Assembly (NCBI GenBank): GCA_016791145.1
Contig: JAEUNJ010000292.1
Coordinates: 1 to 33,390, forward strand
Direction of reading: 5' to 3'
Source: Rhodocyclaceae bacterium
GTDB taxonomy: Bacteria; Pseudomonadota; Gammaproteobacteria; Burkholderiales; Rhodocyclaceae
Length of the DNA: 33,390 bases
Each line of letters opens with the position of its first letter. Positions within the stretch are counted from its first letter, which is position 1. The translations under genes were made by a program, and so were the position numbers. Positions 6,794 through 14,269 of the stretch are shown in pieces. The notes beneath the pieces are model-generated. The model made no database searches, had not been told where the DNA came from, and saw nothing but the letters and a program-made list of their open reading frames with translations.

Positions 6794-7108
6794 ATGAAAT
6801 CAGTGCTTTTCCTGTCATTGGCGCTGGCGGCCGGCGGCGTCCTGGCGAGCGGGGACCGGGAGCGGGAACTGGTGCGCCTGGTGCGCCAGGATTGCGGGTC
6901 CTGCCACGGCATGCTGCTCACCGGCGGCCTGGGACAGCCCCTGACCCCCGAGGCCCTTCGCGACAAGCCGGCCGAGAACCTGGTGGCCACCGTCCTGTAC
7001 GGCCGCCCGGGAACGGCCATGCCGCCGTGGAAGAGCATCCTCACCGAGCGCGACGCCCAATGGATCGTGGAACGCCTGCTGAGCGGTTTCCCCAAGGAGG
7101 GCGGCTGA
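6794..7108 (+). CDS. nirC: Small c-type cytochrome NirC
   Basis: A 104-residue periplasmic monoheme cytochrome. The signal peptide is residues 1-19 (ends VLASG). The heme c motif is CGSCH (34-38) and the likely Met ligand is in GRPGTAMPPW. NirC proteins take part in the last steps of heme d1 synthesis or act as electron carriers. The ATG at 6794 is preferred because it gives a clean signal peptide; an in-frame ATG at 6782 would add four residues. The stop overlaps the nirF start (TGATG), marking the first gene of the nirCF-DL-G-H operon. The DNR-type box is so close that the mRNA may have almost no leader. Confidence 0.87.
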   Translation: MKSVLFLSLALAAGGVLASGDRERELVRLVRQDCGSCHGMLLTGGLGQPLTPEALRDKPAENLVATVLYGRPGTAMPPWKSILTERDAQWIVERLLSGFPKEGG

Positions 7109-8280
7109 TGCGCTGGATTGCCGTGCTGTTCGGAGTGCTGCTGGCCGGATGCTCGGCCCAAGCCCCGCTGGGGCTGCGCGGCACCGGCGACTTGGGGATC
7201 GTGATCGAACGGGCCTCCGGTCGCGTGGCCATCGTGGACACCTCGGCCCGGTCGGTCCTGGCGAGGGTCGAAGGCCTGGGCGACCTGTCGCATGCCTCCG
7301 CGGTCTTCTCCCGGGATGGCCGCTATGCCTATGTCTTCGGTCGGGACGGCGGCCTTACCAAGGTGGACCTGCTGCTGGCGCGCATCGACCGGCGCGTCAT
7401 CCAGGCCGGCAACAGCATCGGCGGGGCCATCTCCCAGGACGGCCGGCTCGTGGTCGCCCAGAACTATGAGCCGGGCGGCATCAAGGCTTTCGACGCGGCC
7501 ACCCTCGAACTGGCGGCCGACGTCCCCGCGGCCTATGGAGACGCTGGCAAACGCTCCAAGGTGGTGGGCCTCGCCGACCTGCCGGGCAACCGTTTCGCCT
7601 ACGCCCTGTTCGATGCGGGGGAGATCCGGGTAACGGACCTGTCGGACCCGGCCCGTCCGAAGACCGCCACCTACCCGGCCGGCACGCAACCCTACGATGG
7701 GCTGGTGACCCCGGACGGCCGCCACTTCCTGGCCGGCCTGTTCGGCGAGGACGGAGTGGCGATGCTCGACACCTGGCAACCGGAACTGGGGGCCCGGAAG
7801 ATCCTCGCCGACTACGGTCGCGGCCAGGAGAAGCTGCCCGTCTTCAAGATGCCCCACCTGCGCGGCTGGGCCGTCGCCGGACGCAAGGCCTACCTGCCGG
7901 CCATCGGCCGTCACGAGGTGCTGGTGGCGGATACCGCCGACTGGCGGCTGACGCGGCGTATCCCGGTAAAGGGCCAGCCGGTCTTCGTGATGGCCCGACC
8001 CGACGGCCGCCAGGTGTGGGTGAATTTCGCCTTCCCGGACAACGGCTGGGTCCAGGTGATCGACACGCAGACCGGCGAGGTGGTGCAGACCCTGCAACCC
8101 GGCAGGGCGGTGCTGCACATGGAATTCACGCCCCGCGGGGAGGCCGTCTGGATCTCCGCCCGCGACGACAATGCGGTCGTCATCTATGACACCACGAGCT
8201 TCGCGCGCGTGGCGACGCTGCCGGCCGACAGCCCGTCGGGAATCTTCTTCACGACCCGGGCCGCCCGGACGGGGTTCTGA
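7108..8280 (+). CDS. nirF: Heme d1 biosynthesis lipoprotein NirF
   Basis: A 390-residue protein related to the d1 propeller of NirS, without a cytochrome c domain. It begins MRWIAVLFGVLLAGCSA, so Cys15 lies in a lipobox and the protein is probably anchored in the periplasm. The DGRYAYVFGRDGGLTKVDLL stretch mirrors NirS. NirF acts late in heme d1 synthesis, where it is needed for conversion of the dihydro-d1 precursor. The ATG overlaps the nirC stop, and the TGA overlaps the next ATG, so translation is coupled on both sides. Length agrees with the family. Confidence 0.93.
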   Translation: MRWIAVLFGVLLAGCSAQAPLGLRGTGDLGIVIERASGRVAIVDTSARSVLARVEGLGDLSHASAVFSRDGRYAYVFGRDGGLTKVDLLLARIDRRVIQAGNSIGGAISQDGRLVVAQNYEPGGIKAFDAATLELAADVPAAYGDAGKRSKVVGLADLPGNRFAYALFDAGEIRVTDLSDPARPKTATYPAGTQPYDGLVTPDGRHFLAGLFGEDGVAMLDTWQPELGARKILADYGRGQEKLPVFKMPHLRGWAVAGRKAYLPAIGRHEVLVADTADWRLTRRIPVKGQPVFVMARPDGRQVWVNFAFPDNGWVQVIDTQTGEVVQTLQPGRAVLHMEFTPRGEAVWISARDDNAVVIYDTTSFARVATLPADSPSGIFFTTRAARTGF

Positions 8281-9272
8281 TGGACGCGCCGTACAGCCCC
8301 CTGGAGTTCCGGCTGCTCAACGAGTTCCAGCGGGGCTTCCCGCTGGTCGAGCGCCCCTTCGCCGGGATCGCCGATGCGGTCGGCGCCGGCGAGGCCGAGG
8401 TTCTGGCGGCATTGCGGCGGCTCCTGGCGCGCGGGGCGGCGAGCCGCATCGGCGCCGTCCTGGCGCCGCGCCGGGTGGGAGCCAGCACGCTGGCCGCCCT
8501 GGCGGTGCCGGCCGGTCGCCTGGAGGCGGTCGCGCAGATGGTCAGCGGCCGCCCGGAGGTCAACCACAACTACGAGCGGGAGCACCGGTACAACCTCTGG
8601 TTCGTGGCCACGGCGGCCGACCAGGAGGCACTGGAGGCAACGCTGGCGGATATCCGCCGCCAGGCGGATGCGCCGCTGATCAGCCTGCCCCTGGCCGAGG
8701 AATACCACATCGACCTGGGGTTCGATCTTTGCGGCGGCGGAAAGGGTGCAGTGAGGGGCGGGGACGATGCAGCCCGGGCCGACCTCTCGGCCGCCGACCG
8801 TTGCCTGCTGGCCGCGCTGGAACCCGGGCTCGAACCGGTGGCGCGTCCCTTCGATCGCCTCGGCGAGCGCTGCGGCATCTCCGGCGCGCAGGTGCGCGCG
8901 CGCCTCGCCGCCTGGCTGGAGGAGGGCCTCATCAAGCGCTTCGGCGTCGTCGTGCGCCACCACGAGCTCGGCTACCGCGCCAACGCCATGGTCGTTTTCG
9001 ACGTGCCGGACGACCAAGTGTCGGAGATCGGCCGCACCCTCGCCCGGGAAGCGGGAGTCACCCTGTGCTACCGCCGCAGGCGCGCGCCGCCCGAATGGAC
9101 CGGCAATCTTTTCTGCATGGTGCATGGCCGTTCCCGGGAGGCCGTGCTGCCGGTGGTCGAGCGCCTCTCGCGCCTGGCGGGACGGTCTTGCGAGGTGCTG
9201 TTCAGCGTCCGCCGCTTCAAGCAGCGGGGTGCCCGCTATTTCGAGGGGGCCCATGGGTCGGCGGCCGGTTGA
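8280..9272 (+). CDS. nirDL: Siroheme decarboxylase NirDL, fused NirD and NirL domains
   Basis: A 330-residue fusion of two Lrp/AsnC-like units. The first (about 8-155) has FPLVERPFAGIADAVG and the signature NHNYEREHRYNLWFV, as in NirD/NirG. After a short Gly/Asp-rich linker (about 156-168), the second has RPFDRLGERCGISGAQVRARL, FGVVVRHHELGYRANAM and CYRRRRAPPEWTGNLFCMVH, as in NirL/NirH. The complex decarboxylates the C12 and C18 acetates of siroheme to give didecarboxysiroheme on the way to heme d1. Separate nirD and nirL genes are common in pseudomonads; fused NirDL is known elsewhere, for example in Hydrogenobacter. In the NirL half the segment reads VTLCYRR where NirH has VTHCYRR. ATG overlaps the nirF stop. 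Confidence 0.9.
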   Translation: MDAPYSPLEFRLLNEFQRGFPLVERPFAGIADAVGAGEAEVLAALRRLLARGAASRIGAVLAPRRVGASTLAALAVPAGRLEAVAQMVSGRPEVNHNYEREHRYNLWFVATAADQEALEATLADIRRQADAPLISLPLAEEYHIDLGFDLCGGGKGAVRGGDDAARADLSAADRCLLAALEPGLEPVARPFDRLGERCGISGAQVRARLAAWLEEGLIKRFGVVVRHHELGYRANAMVVFDVPDDQVSEIGRTLAREAGVTLCYRRRRAPPEWTGNLFCMVHGRSREAVLPVVERLSRLAGRSCEVLFSVRRFKQRGARYFEGAHGSAAG

Positions 9273-9726
9273 ACCGGTCGATCTCGACGAGGCGGACCGG
9301 CGCATCATCAACGGCCTCCAGGGCGGCTTCCCCCTGTCCGAGCGGCCGTACGCGGAGGCCGCCGGTGCGCTGGGGCTGGAGGAATCCGAACTCATCGACC
9401 GGCTGCAGGCGTTGCTCGACCGGGGCGTCCTGACCCGGTTCGGTCCCATGTACCAGATCGAACGCATGGGCGGGGCCTTCGTCCTGGCGGCCCTGTCGGT
9501 TCCCGAGGCGGACTACGAGCGGGTCGCCGGCCAGGTCAACGCGTTGCCGGAAGTGGCCCACAACTACCGACGGGAGCATGCCCTCAACATGTGGTTCGTC
9601 CTCGCTGCCGAAACGCCCGCGGGGATAGGCCGGGCCGTGGCAGCCATCGAGGCCGCGACGGGCCTGTCCGTCTTCGCATTCCCCAAGGAACGCGAGTATT
9701 TCGTGGAGATGAAACTGCGTGCCTGA
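9253..9726 (+). CDS. nirG: Siroheme decarboxylase subunit NirG
   Basis: A 157-residue Lrp/AsnC-like protein of the NirD/NirG type: FPLSERPYAEAAGALG, FGPMYQIERMGGAF and HNYRREHALNMWFVLAAE match the first half of the upstream NirDL fusion. It belongs to the siroheme decarboxylase step of heme d1 synthesis. The ATG at 9253 overlaps the end of nirDL by 20 bp and excludes a longer antisense-like upstream extension of the frame. The 3' end overlaps nirH by 8 bp. Despite the winged-helix fold, family members here are enzymes rather than DNA-binding regulators. The name follows gene order (D-L-G-H) and motif type. Confidence 0.88.
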   Translation: MGRRPVEPVDLDEADRRIINGLQGGFPLSERPYAEAAGALGLEESELIDRLQALLDRGVLTRFGPMYQIERMGGAFVLAALSVPEADYERVAGQVNALPEVAHNYRREHALNMWFVLAAETPAGIGRAVAAIEAATGLSVFAFPKEREYFVEMKLRA

Positions 9727-10228
9727 GACGCACTCCCGCGACACCCTTGCCGTCCTGGACGAGGTGGATCGCCGGCTGGTGAGGGCCACGCAGGGCGGCC
9801 TGCCCCTGGTGCCTCGCCCCTGGGACCTCATCGGCGAGGAACTCGGGATGACCGGGGAGGAGGTGCGCGGCCGCCTCCGGGGAATGCTCGAGCGTGGCGT
9901 CATCCGGCGGATCGGGGCGGTCCCCAATCATTACGCACTGGGTTACCGGTTCAACGGCATGACGGTCTGGGACGTGGATGATCGTCACGTGGACGCCCTC
10001 GGGGCGGCCGTCGGTGCGCTTCCCTTCGTCACCCACTGTTACCGGCGGCCGCGGCGGCTGCCGGATTGGCCCTATAATCTGTTCGCGATGGTGCACTGCA
10101 AAACCCGGGCCGAGGTAGATACCCTGGTCGGGGCCATCGCCGGTGTCCTGGGCGACGCCTGCCGCGGGCGCGAGGTCTTGTTCAGCACCCGCATCCTCAA
10201 GAAGACAGGCCTGCGCCTGAACGATTGA
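9719..10228 (+). CDS. nirH: Siroheme decarboxylase subunit NirH
   Basis: A 169-residue protein of the NirL/NirH type: LPLVPRPWDLIGEELGMTGEEV, IGAVPNHYALGYRFNGMTVW and CYRRPRRLPDWPYNLFAMVH match the second half of the NirDL fusion. It probably pairs with NirG. The GTG start at 9719 overlaps the nirG stop and there is no better start nearby. It ends the operon, since kup follows after 42 bp with its own ribosome binding site. In pseudomonads nirJ and nirE would come next; here nirE is divergent from nirS and nirJ is not in the window. Confidence 0.88.
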   Translation: MPETHSRDTLAVLDEVDRRLVRATQGGLPLVPRPWDLIGEELGMTGEEVRGRLRGMLERGVIRRIGAVPNHYALGYRFNGMTVWDVDDRHVDALGAAVGALPFVTHCYRRPRRLPDWPYNLFAMVHCKTRAEVDTLVGAIAGVLGDACRGREVLFSTRILKKTGLRLND

Positions 10229-10270
10229 GCGCCGCCCGCGGGCCGCCGGGAGGCATGTGAAGGGGAACGG

Positions 10271-12148
10271 ATGTCCGCAGACAGCAGGAGCGGCCTCGCC
10301 GCCATGTCCGTCGCCGCCATGGGCGTCGTCTACGGGGATATCGGCACCAGCCCCCTCTACACCCTGAAGGAAGTGTTCAACGGTCACCACCCGGTGCCGG
10401 TGACGCCGGACAACGTGCTGGGCATCCTGTCCCTGGTCTTCTGGGCGATGACCATCACTGTGTCCTTGAAGTACGTGGTCTTCATCACCCGGGCCGACAA
10501 TCGCGGGGAGGGCGGCATCATGGCCCTGACCTCCCTGGCGCTGCGCACGCCGAACCTGGAACCCCGCCTGGTCTGGCTGATCTCCGCCCTGGGCATCTTC
10601 GGCGCGGCCCTGTTTTACGGGGACGCCGTGATCACGCCGGCCCTGTCGGTGCTCTCCGCCGTCGAGGGGTTGGAGGTGGCGACGCCGGCTTTTCGGCCCT
10701 ATGTGGTTCCCATCTCCCTGGGCATCCTCGCGGGCCTGTTCCTGTTCCAGCGCCAGGGGACCGCCAGCGTCGCCATGCTGTTCGGCCCGGTGATGATGTT
10801 CTGGTTCGCCACCCTCGGCGCCCTGGGCGTGTGGAACGTGCTGAAGCACCCGTCCGTTCTGGTGGCGATCAATCCCTGGTACGCGTGGCATTTCATGGCC
10901 GAGAACCGGATCCTCGGCTTCCTCGCCCTGGGCGCGGTGGTCCTCGCCATCACCGGCGGGGAGGCGCTTTACGCGGACATGGGCCATTTCGGCCGCCGGC
11001 CGATCAAGTACGCCTGGCTCGGATTCGTCTTTCCCACCCTCTACCTGAACTACCTGGGGCAGGGGGCCCTGGTGCTGGACGAACCGGGCGCGATCCAGAG
11101 TCCTTTCTTCCACATGGTGCCCGAGTTCCTCCTCTACCCGATGGTGGGCCTGGCGACGGCGGCCACCGTCATCGCCTCCCAGGCGGTGATTTCCGGCGCC
11201 TTCTCCCTGACCAGCCAGGCGATGCAACTCGGCTACTGCCCGCGCATCCAGATTCGCTTCACGTCGGAGCGCGAGCGCGGCCAGATCTACGTGCCCAACA
11301 TCAACTGGCTGCTGCTGCTGGCCGTGGTCATACTCGTCCTGGGCTTCAGGACGTCGTCGAACCTGGCCTCCGCCTACGGCATCGCGGTCACCTTGACCAT
11401 GATGATCGACACCATCCTGGCCTTCGTCGTGGTGCGCGCCCTGTGGCAGTGGTCGTGGGCCCAGGCCGGCCTCTTCCTGGTGCTTTTCGTGGCAGTGGAT
11501 TTCGCGTTCTTCTCCGCGAACGCCGTGAAGATCCTGGATGGCGGCTGGTTTCCCCTGGTTCTCGGCCTCGGCGTCTACATCCTGCTCTCCACCTGGCGGC
11601 GGGGCCGCATCGTCCTTTATCGCAAGCTGCGGGAGGATTCGATGCCGCTGGACGCCTTCCTGGCGAGCCTCGGTACCGGCGGGCCCCATCGCGTGGAGGG
11701 CACGGGAATCTTCATGACGCCGAATCCCGACGGCGTGCCGCGGGCCCTGCTGCACAACCTGTACCACAACAAGGTCCTGCACGAGCGCGTCGTGCTGCTG
11801 AACGTCATCAACGAGGACGTACCCCACGTTCCGGATATCGACCGGGTGGAGGTGCATCGGATGGACCGGGGTTTCTACCTGCTCCAGGTGCGTTACGGCT
11901 TCAAGGACGACCCGGACATCCCGAAGGCGATGGAGCAGTGCGCCGCGCACGGCCTGGAATTCGACATGATGGAAACTTCCTTCTTCCTGGGGCGGGAAAC
12001 CATCATCCCGAGCCGGAAGCTCCCGGGGATGGCCCTGTGGCGCGAGGTGCTGTTCATGTGGATGTTCCGCAACGCCGACACGGCGACGGCCTTCTTCAAG
12101 ATTCCGGCGAACCGGGTCGTCGAACTCGGTACCCAGGTGGAGATGTGA
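10271..12148 (+). CDS. kup: Low-affinity potassium transporter Kup (KUP/HAK/KT family)
   Basis: A 625-residue inner-membrane K+/H+ symporter of normal length. The N-terminal signature MGVVYGDIGTSPLYTLKEVF (residues 17-36) is diagnostic. About twelve membrane helices follow up to roughly residue 440, then a soluble C-terminal domain. ITGGEALYADMGHFG and DEPGAIQSPFF are other family landmarks. GAAGGGGAACGG supplies a ribosome binding site for the ATG. It may be partly read from the nir operon upstream, as no terminator separates it from nirH, but a shared function is not implied. Confidence 0.96.
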   Translation: MSADSRSGLAAMSVAAMGVVYGDIGTSPLYTLKEVFNGHHPVPVTPDNVLGILSLVFWAMTITVSLKYVVFITRADNRGEGGIMALTSLALRTPNLEPRLVWLISALGIFGAALFYGDAVITPALSVLSAVEGLEVATPAFRPYVVPISLGILAGLFLFQRQGTASVAMLFGPVMMFWFATLGALGVWNVLKHPSVLVAINPWYAWHFMAENRILGFLALGAVVLAITGGEALYADMGHFGRRPIKYAWLGFVFPTLYLNYLGQGALVLDEPGAIQSPFFHMVPEFLLYPMVGLATAATVIASQAVISGAFSLTSQAMQLGYCPRIQIRFTSERERGQIYVPNINWLLLLAVVILVLGFRTSSNLASAYGIAVTLTMMIDTILAFVVVRALWQWSWAQAGLFLVLFVAVDFAFFSANAVKILDGGWFPLVLGLGVYILLSTWRRGRIVLYRKLREDSMPLDAFLASLGTGGPHRVEGTGIFMTPNPDGVPRALLHNLYHNKVLHERVVLLNVINEDVPHVPDIDRVEVHRMDRGFYLLQVRYGFKDDPDIPKAMEQCAAHGLEFDMMETSFFLGRETIIPSRKLPGMALWREVLFMWMFRNADTATAFFKIPANRVVELGTQVEM

Positions 12149-12209
12149 TGTCGCGGCGGCTCCCTTCGGCGACTCCGGCCGACATCCGGAATCGGTTCGC
12201 GAGCCTCCG

Positions 12210-12932
12210 GTGAGCGAGTTCGTCTCCCAATCGACCCGCGAGAACTGGGACAGGCTCGCCGAGCACGACGCCATGTGGGCGATCCTGACCGATCCGGCGC
12301 GGCGCGGCGGCGGTTGGACCGCCGAGGCGTTCTTCGCCACCGGCGTCGCAGAGGCGGACCGCGTGATGGCGGCGGTGCGGTCCGCGGTGCCGAATTTTTC
12401 CCCGGCCGGGGGGGTTGCACTCGATTTCGGCTGTGGCATCGGACGCCTTTCCCGGGCCTTCGGCGCGCGCTTCGCCCACGTGGTTGGGGTGGACATCTCC
12501 GCCGCGATGCTGGCCCGGGCCGAGGCCTGCAACCCGGAAAAGGGCCGGGTCACCTACGTCCTGGGCAATCCGTCGGGAATTCCGCTGGCCGACGCCTCGG
12601 TGGATTTCGCCTACAGCGGCATCGTCCTGCAGCATGTCCCGCGATCCATGCAGGAAGGATACGTTCGGGAGTTCTTTCGGGTCCTGCGACCCGGTGGCCT
12701 TGCCTGGTTCCAGACACCGGGACGGCACCTGCGGGACCTGGGACGCATCTTCTTCGGGCAGGTGGAGACCGCGACCGGTCCGGCCCGCATCGAGCTCCAC
12801 ATGTTTCCGCGCGCCGACGTGGAGGCGATGGTGGCGGCGGCCGGCGGGGAACTGGTGAACGTGTCCGCGGATGCCAGTTGCGGCGCTGATTTCGAGAGCT
12901 GGGCCTACCTGGCCTGCCGGCGCCGGCCCTGA
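12210..12932 (+). CDS. Class I SAM-dependent methyltransferase, substrate unknown
   Basis: A 240-residue Rossmann-fold methyltransferase of the Methyltransf_11/25 type. Motif I is LDFGCGIGRLSRAFG (71-85), followed by the acidic VGVDISAAML and, further on, SVDFAYSGIVLQHVPRSM and FFRVLRPGGLAWFQTPG (post-I to motif III). There is no transmembrane or DNA-binding part. The GTG start at 12210 is 61 bp after kup; MSEF is the first reasonable start and includes the helix ENWDRLAEHD typical of this group. It could modify a small molecule or a polysaccharide precursor; nothing nearby decides this. Converges on the DUF411 gene. Confidence 0.82.
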   Translation: MSEFVSQSTRENWDRLAEHDAMWAILTDPARRGGGWTAEAFFATGVAEADRVMAAVRSAVPNFSPAGGVALDFGCGIGRLSRAFGARFAHVVGVDISAAMLARAEACNPEKGRVTYVLGNPSGIPLADASVDFAYSGIVLQHVPRSMQEGYVREFFRVLRPGGLAWFQTPGRHLRDLGRIFFGQVETATGPARIELHMFPRADVEAMVAAAGGELVNVSADASCGADFESWAYLACRRRP

Positions 12933-13049
12933 CCGGCGGTTCCGCGGCACGGCGGGCGTGGGTGGTGTTCGCGGCTCATTCCGGGAAGCCCAGCCGGACC
13001 ATCAAGGCATCGCGCACACCAAGGGACACCCGGGACGACGACCCTTGCC

Positions 13050-13068
13050 ATTCACCCGGCGGGTGAAT
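13050..13068. repeat. Inverted repeat between convergent genes
   Basis: ATTCACCCGGCGGGTGAAT forms an 8-bp stem with a 3-nt loop in the 210-bp gap between the methyltransferase and the DUF411 gene. It has no T tract on either strand, so a role as a bidirectional terminator is only possible. I see nothing else in that gap. Confidence 0.4.
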
Positions 13069-13142
13069 CCGGAGTGGCCGACAAGGGGCTGCTGACCGTT
13101 CGATCTGGTGCCCGTCGTGTCTTGGTCGCGACGAACCTGGGC

Positions 13143-13646
13143 TCAATGCCGCGCGTAGCGGCTGGTGCTGCCGTTGGGCGCGACGAGCAGCGTGTCGAAC
13201 AGTTCCCGGCGCACCGGCCCCGCACCGCTCTGGGTATCCAGCATGGTGCAGCCGCGTTCGCAACTGGGACTCGAGGTTTCTCGGCCGGGCGCTCCGAAAG
13301 GCAGGCCGGGAACGGCAATGCCGCGGGCCTTCGGCTTCTCCCTCAGCAGCAACTTCACGTCCTCCGCCGGGACGTGGCCCTCCACGAAGTAGCCGGCCAC
13401 CACCGCGGTATGGACGGACTCGACTTCGGCGGGGACCTTCAGCCGGCGCTTGACGGCCGCCATGTCGTCGGACTGGGTAACCCGCACCACGAATCCGTTT
13501 TCGCGGAGGTGCTCCGCCCAATCGATGCAGGAGATGCAGGTTCGCGGAACGAAGACCTCCACGGGCGGCAGGTTTTCCGCGCAGGCGACATCTGCGAAGA
13601 CCGCCAGAAGCGCGGCCGCGCGGACCGCCATGGATCTGATCTGCAT
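13143..13646 (-). CDS. DUF411-family periplasmic protein with altered metal motifs
   Basis: A 167-residue protein with a signal peptide (about 1-23, ending ACAEN). The DUF411 fold is recognisable from CISCIDWAEHLRENGF (37-52), DDMAAVKRRLKVP, HTAVVAGYFVEGHVPAEDV (79-97) and GIAVPGLPFGAPG. DUF411 proteins usually carry CGCC and SCHTA motifs and occur beside copper- or metal-resistance genes. Here those positions read CISC (37-40) and SVHTA (77-81), so one central Cys and the SCHTA Cys are missing. A C-terminal tail of about 45 residues adds a new pair, Cys129 and Cys133. It starts 5 bp after the ankyrin gene stop, in one operon. Metal binding may be changed or lost. Confidence 0.85.
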   Translation of the reverse strand: MQIRSMAVRAAALLAVFADVACAENLPPVEVFVPRTCISCIDWAEHLRENGFVVRVTQSDDMAAVKRRLKVPAEVESVHTAVVAGYFVEGHVPAEDVKLLLREKPKARGIAVPGLPFGAPGRETSSPSCERGCTMLDTQSGAGPVRRELFDTLLVAPNGSTSRYARH

Positions 13647-13651
13647 CGTTG

Positions 13652-14140
13652 TCAGCAGGGCTTGCCCGGCTTGCAGCCCTTGAGCAGCCAGATCGAGATC
13701 ACGCCGGCCACCTCGTCGGCGCGCACCTTGCGTGCCATGCTGGTGGGATCGCGTCCGGCGTTGGTCTTCGCCATCGGGTCGGCGCCGGCCTCCAGCAACA
13801 GGCGCGCCTGCCGGGCGCGGGTGCCGTAGGCGGCCATGTGCAGCGGGGTCGCCCCCTCCGAGTCCCGGGCGTTGACGTCGGCGCCGGCCGCGATCAGCGC
13901 CTGCAGGGGCCCCGGGTCCGCGTTGGTGGCGGCCAGATGCATCGGGGTGGAGCCGAGGGGGCTGCGAGCGTCGCGCAATGCCGGGTTGGCCTTGAGCAGG
14001 GCATCGACCTCGGCGCGGGTGCCCGATCGGGCCGCCTCGTGGATTGCCTGGAAGCTGCTTTCGGAGACCATTTCGGCGGCGTCGCAGGGGAAGGTCCCGG
14101 CCAGGACCAGGGCGGCAATGAGTGTCGACGGAAGGCGCAT
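13652..14140 (-). CDS. Secreted ankyrin-repeat protein
   Basis: A 162-residue protein with an N-terminal signal peptide (about 1-21, ending CDAAE) and three ankyrin repeats. The clearest are GSTPMHLAATNADPG...GADVNARD (about 63-94) and GATPLHMAAYGTRAR...GADPMAKT (about 96-127), and a partial repeat follows. Such small periplasmic ankyrin proteins mediate protein contacts; some sit beside catalase or metal-handling genes. The partner here is probably the DUF411 protein encoded 5 bp downstream. The C-terminus GCKPGKPC carries two Cys. No specific function can be assigned. A weak promoter (ATGATC-N17-TATTCT) lies on the minus strand with its -10 at 14189-14184. Confidence 0.87.
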   Translation of the reverse strand: MRLPSTLIAALVLAGTFPCDAAEMVSESSFQAIHEAARSGTRAEVDALLKANPALRDARSPLGSTPMHLAATNADPGPLQALIAAGADVNARDSEGATPLHMAAYGTRARQARLLLEAGADPMAKTNAGRDPTSMARKVRADEVAGVISIWLLKGCKPGKPC

Positions 14141-14269
14141 GGGGAGGCGGCTGGGAAGTGGCGGCGAAGGTGGGGACGCGAACGAGAATAGTTTAACCTT
14201 GAAGCGGGATCATTGACGGCGGTCAGGCCAGGGCGGATATTGGTACGTCTGCGACAGGGGAGGGGGGCC

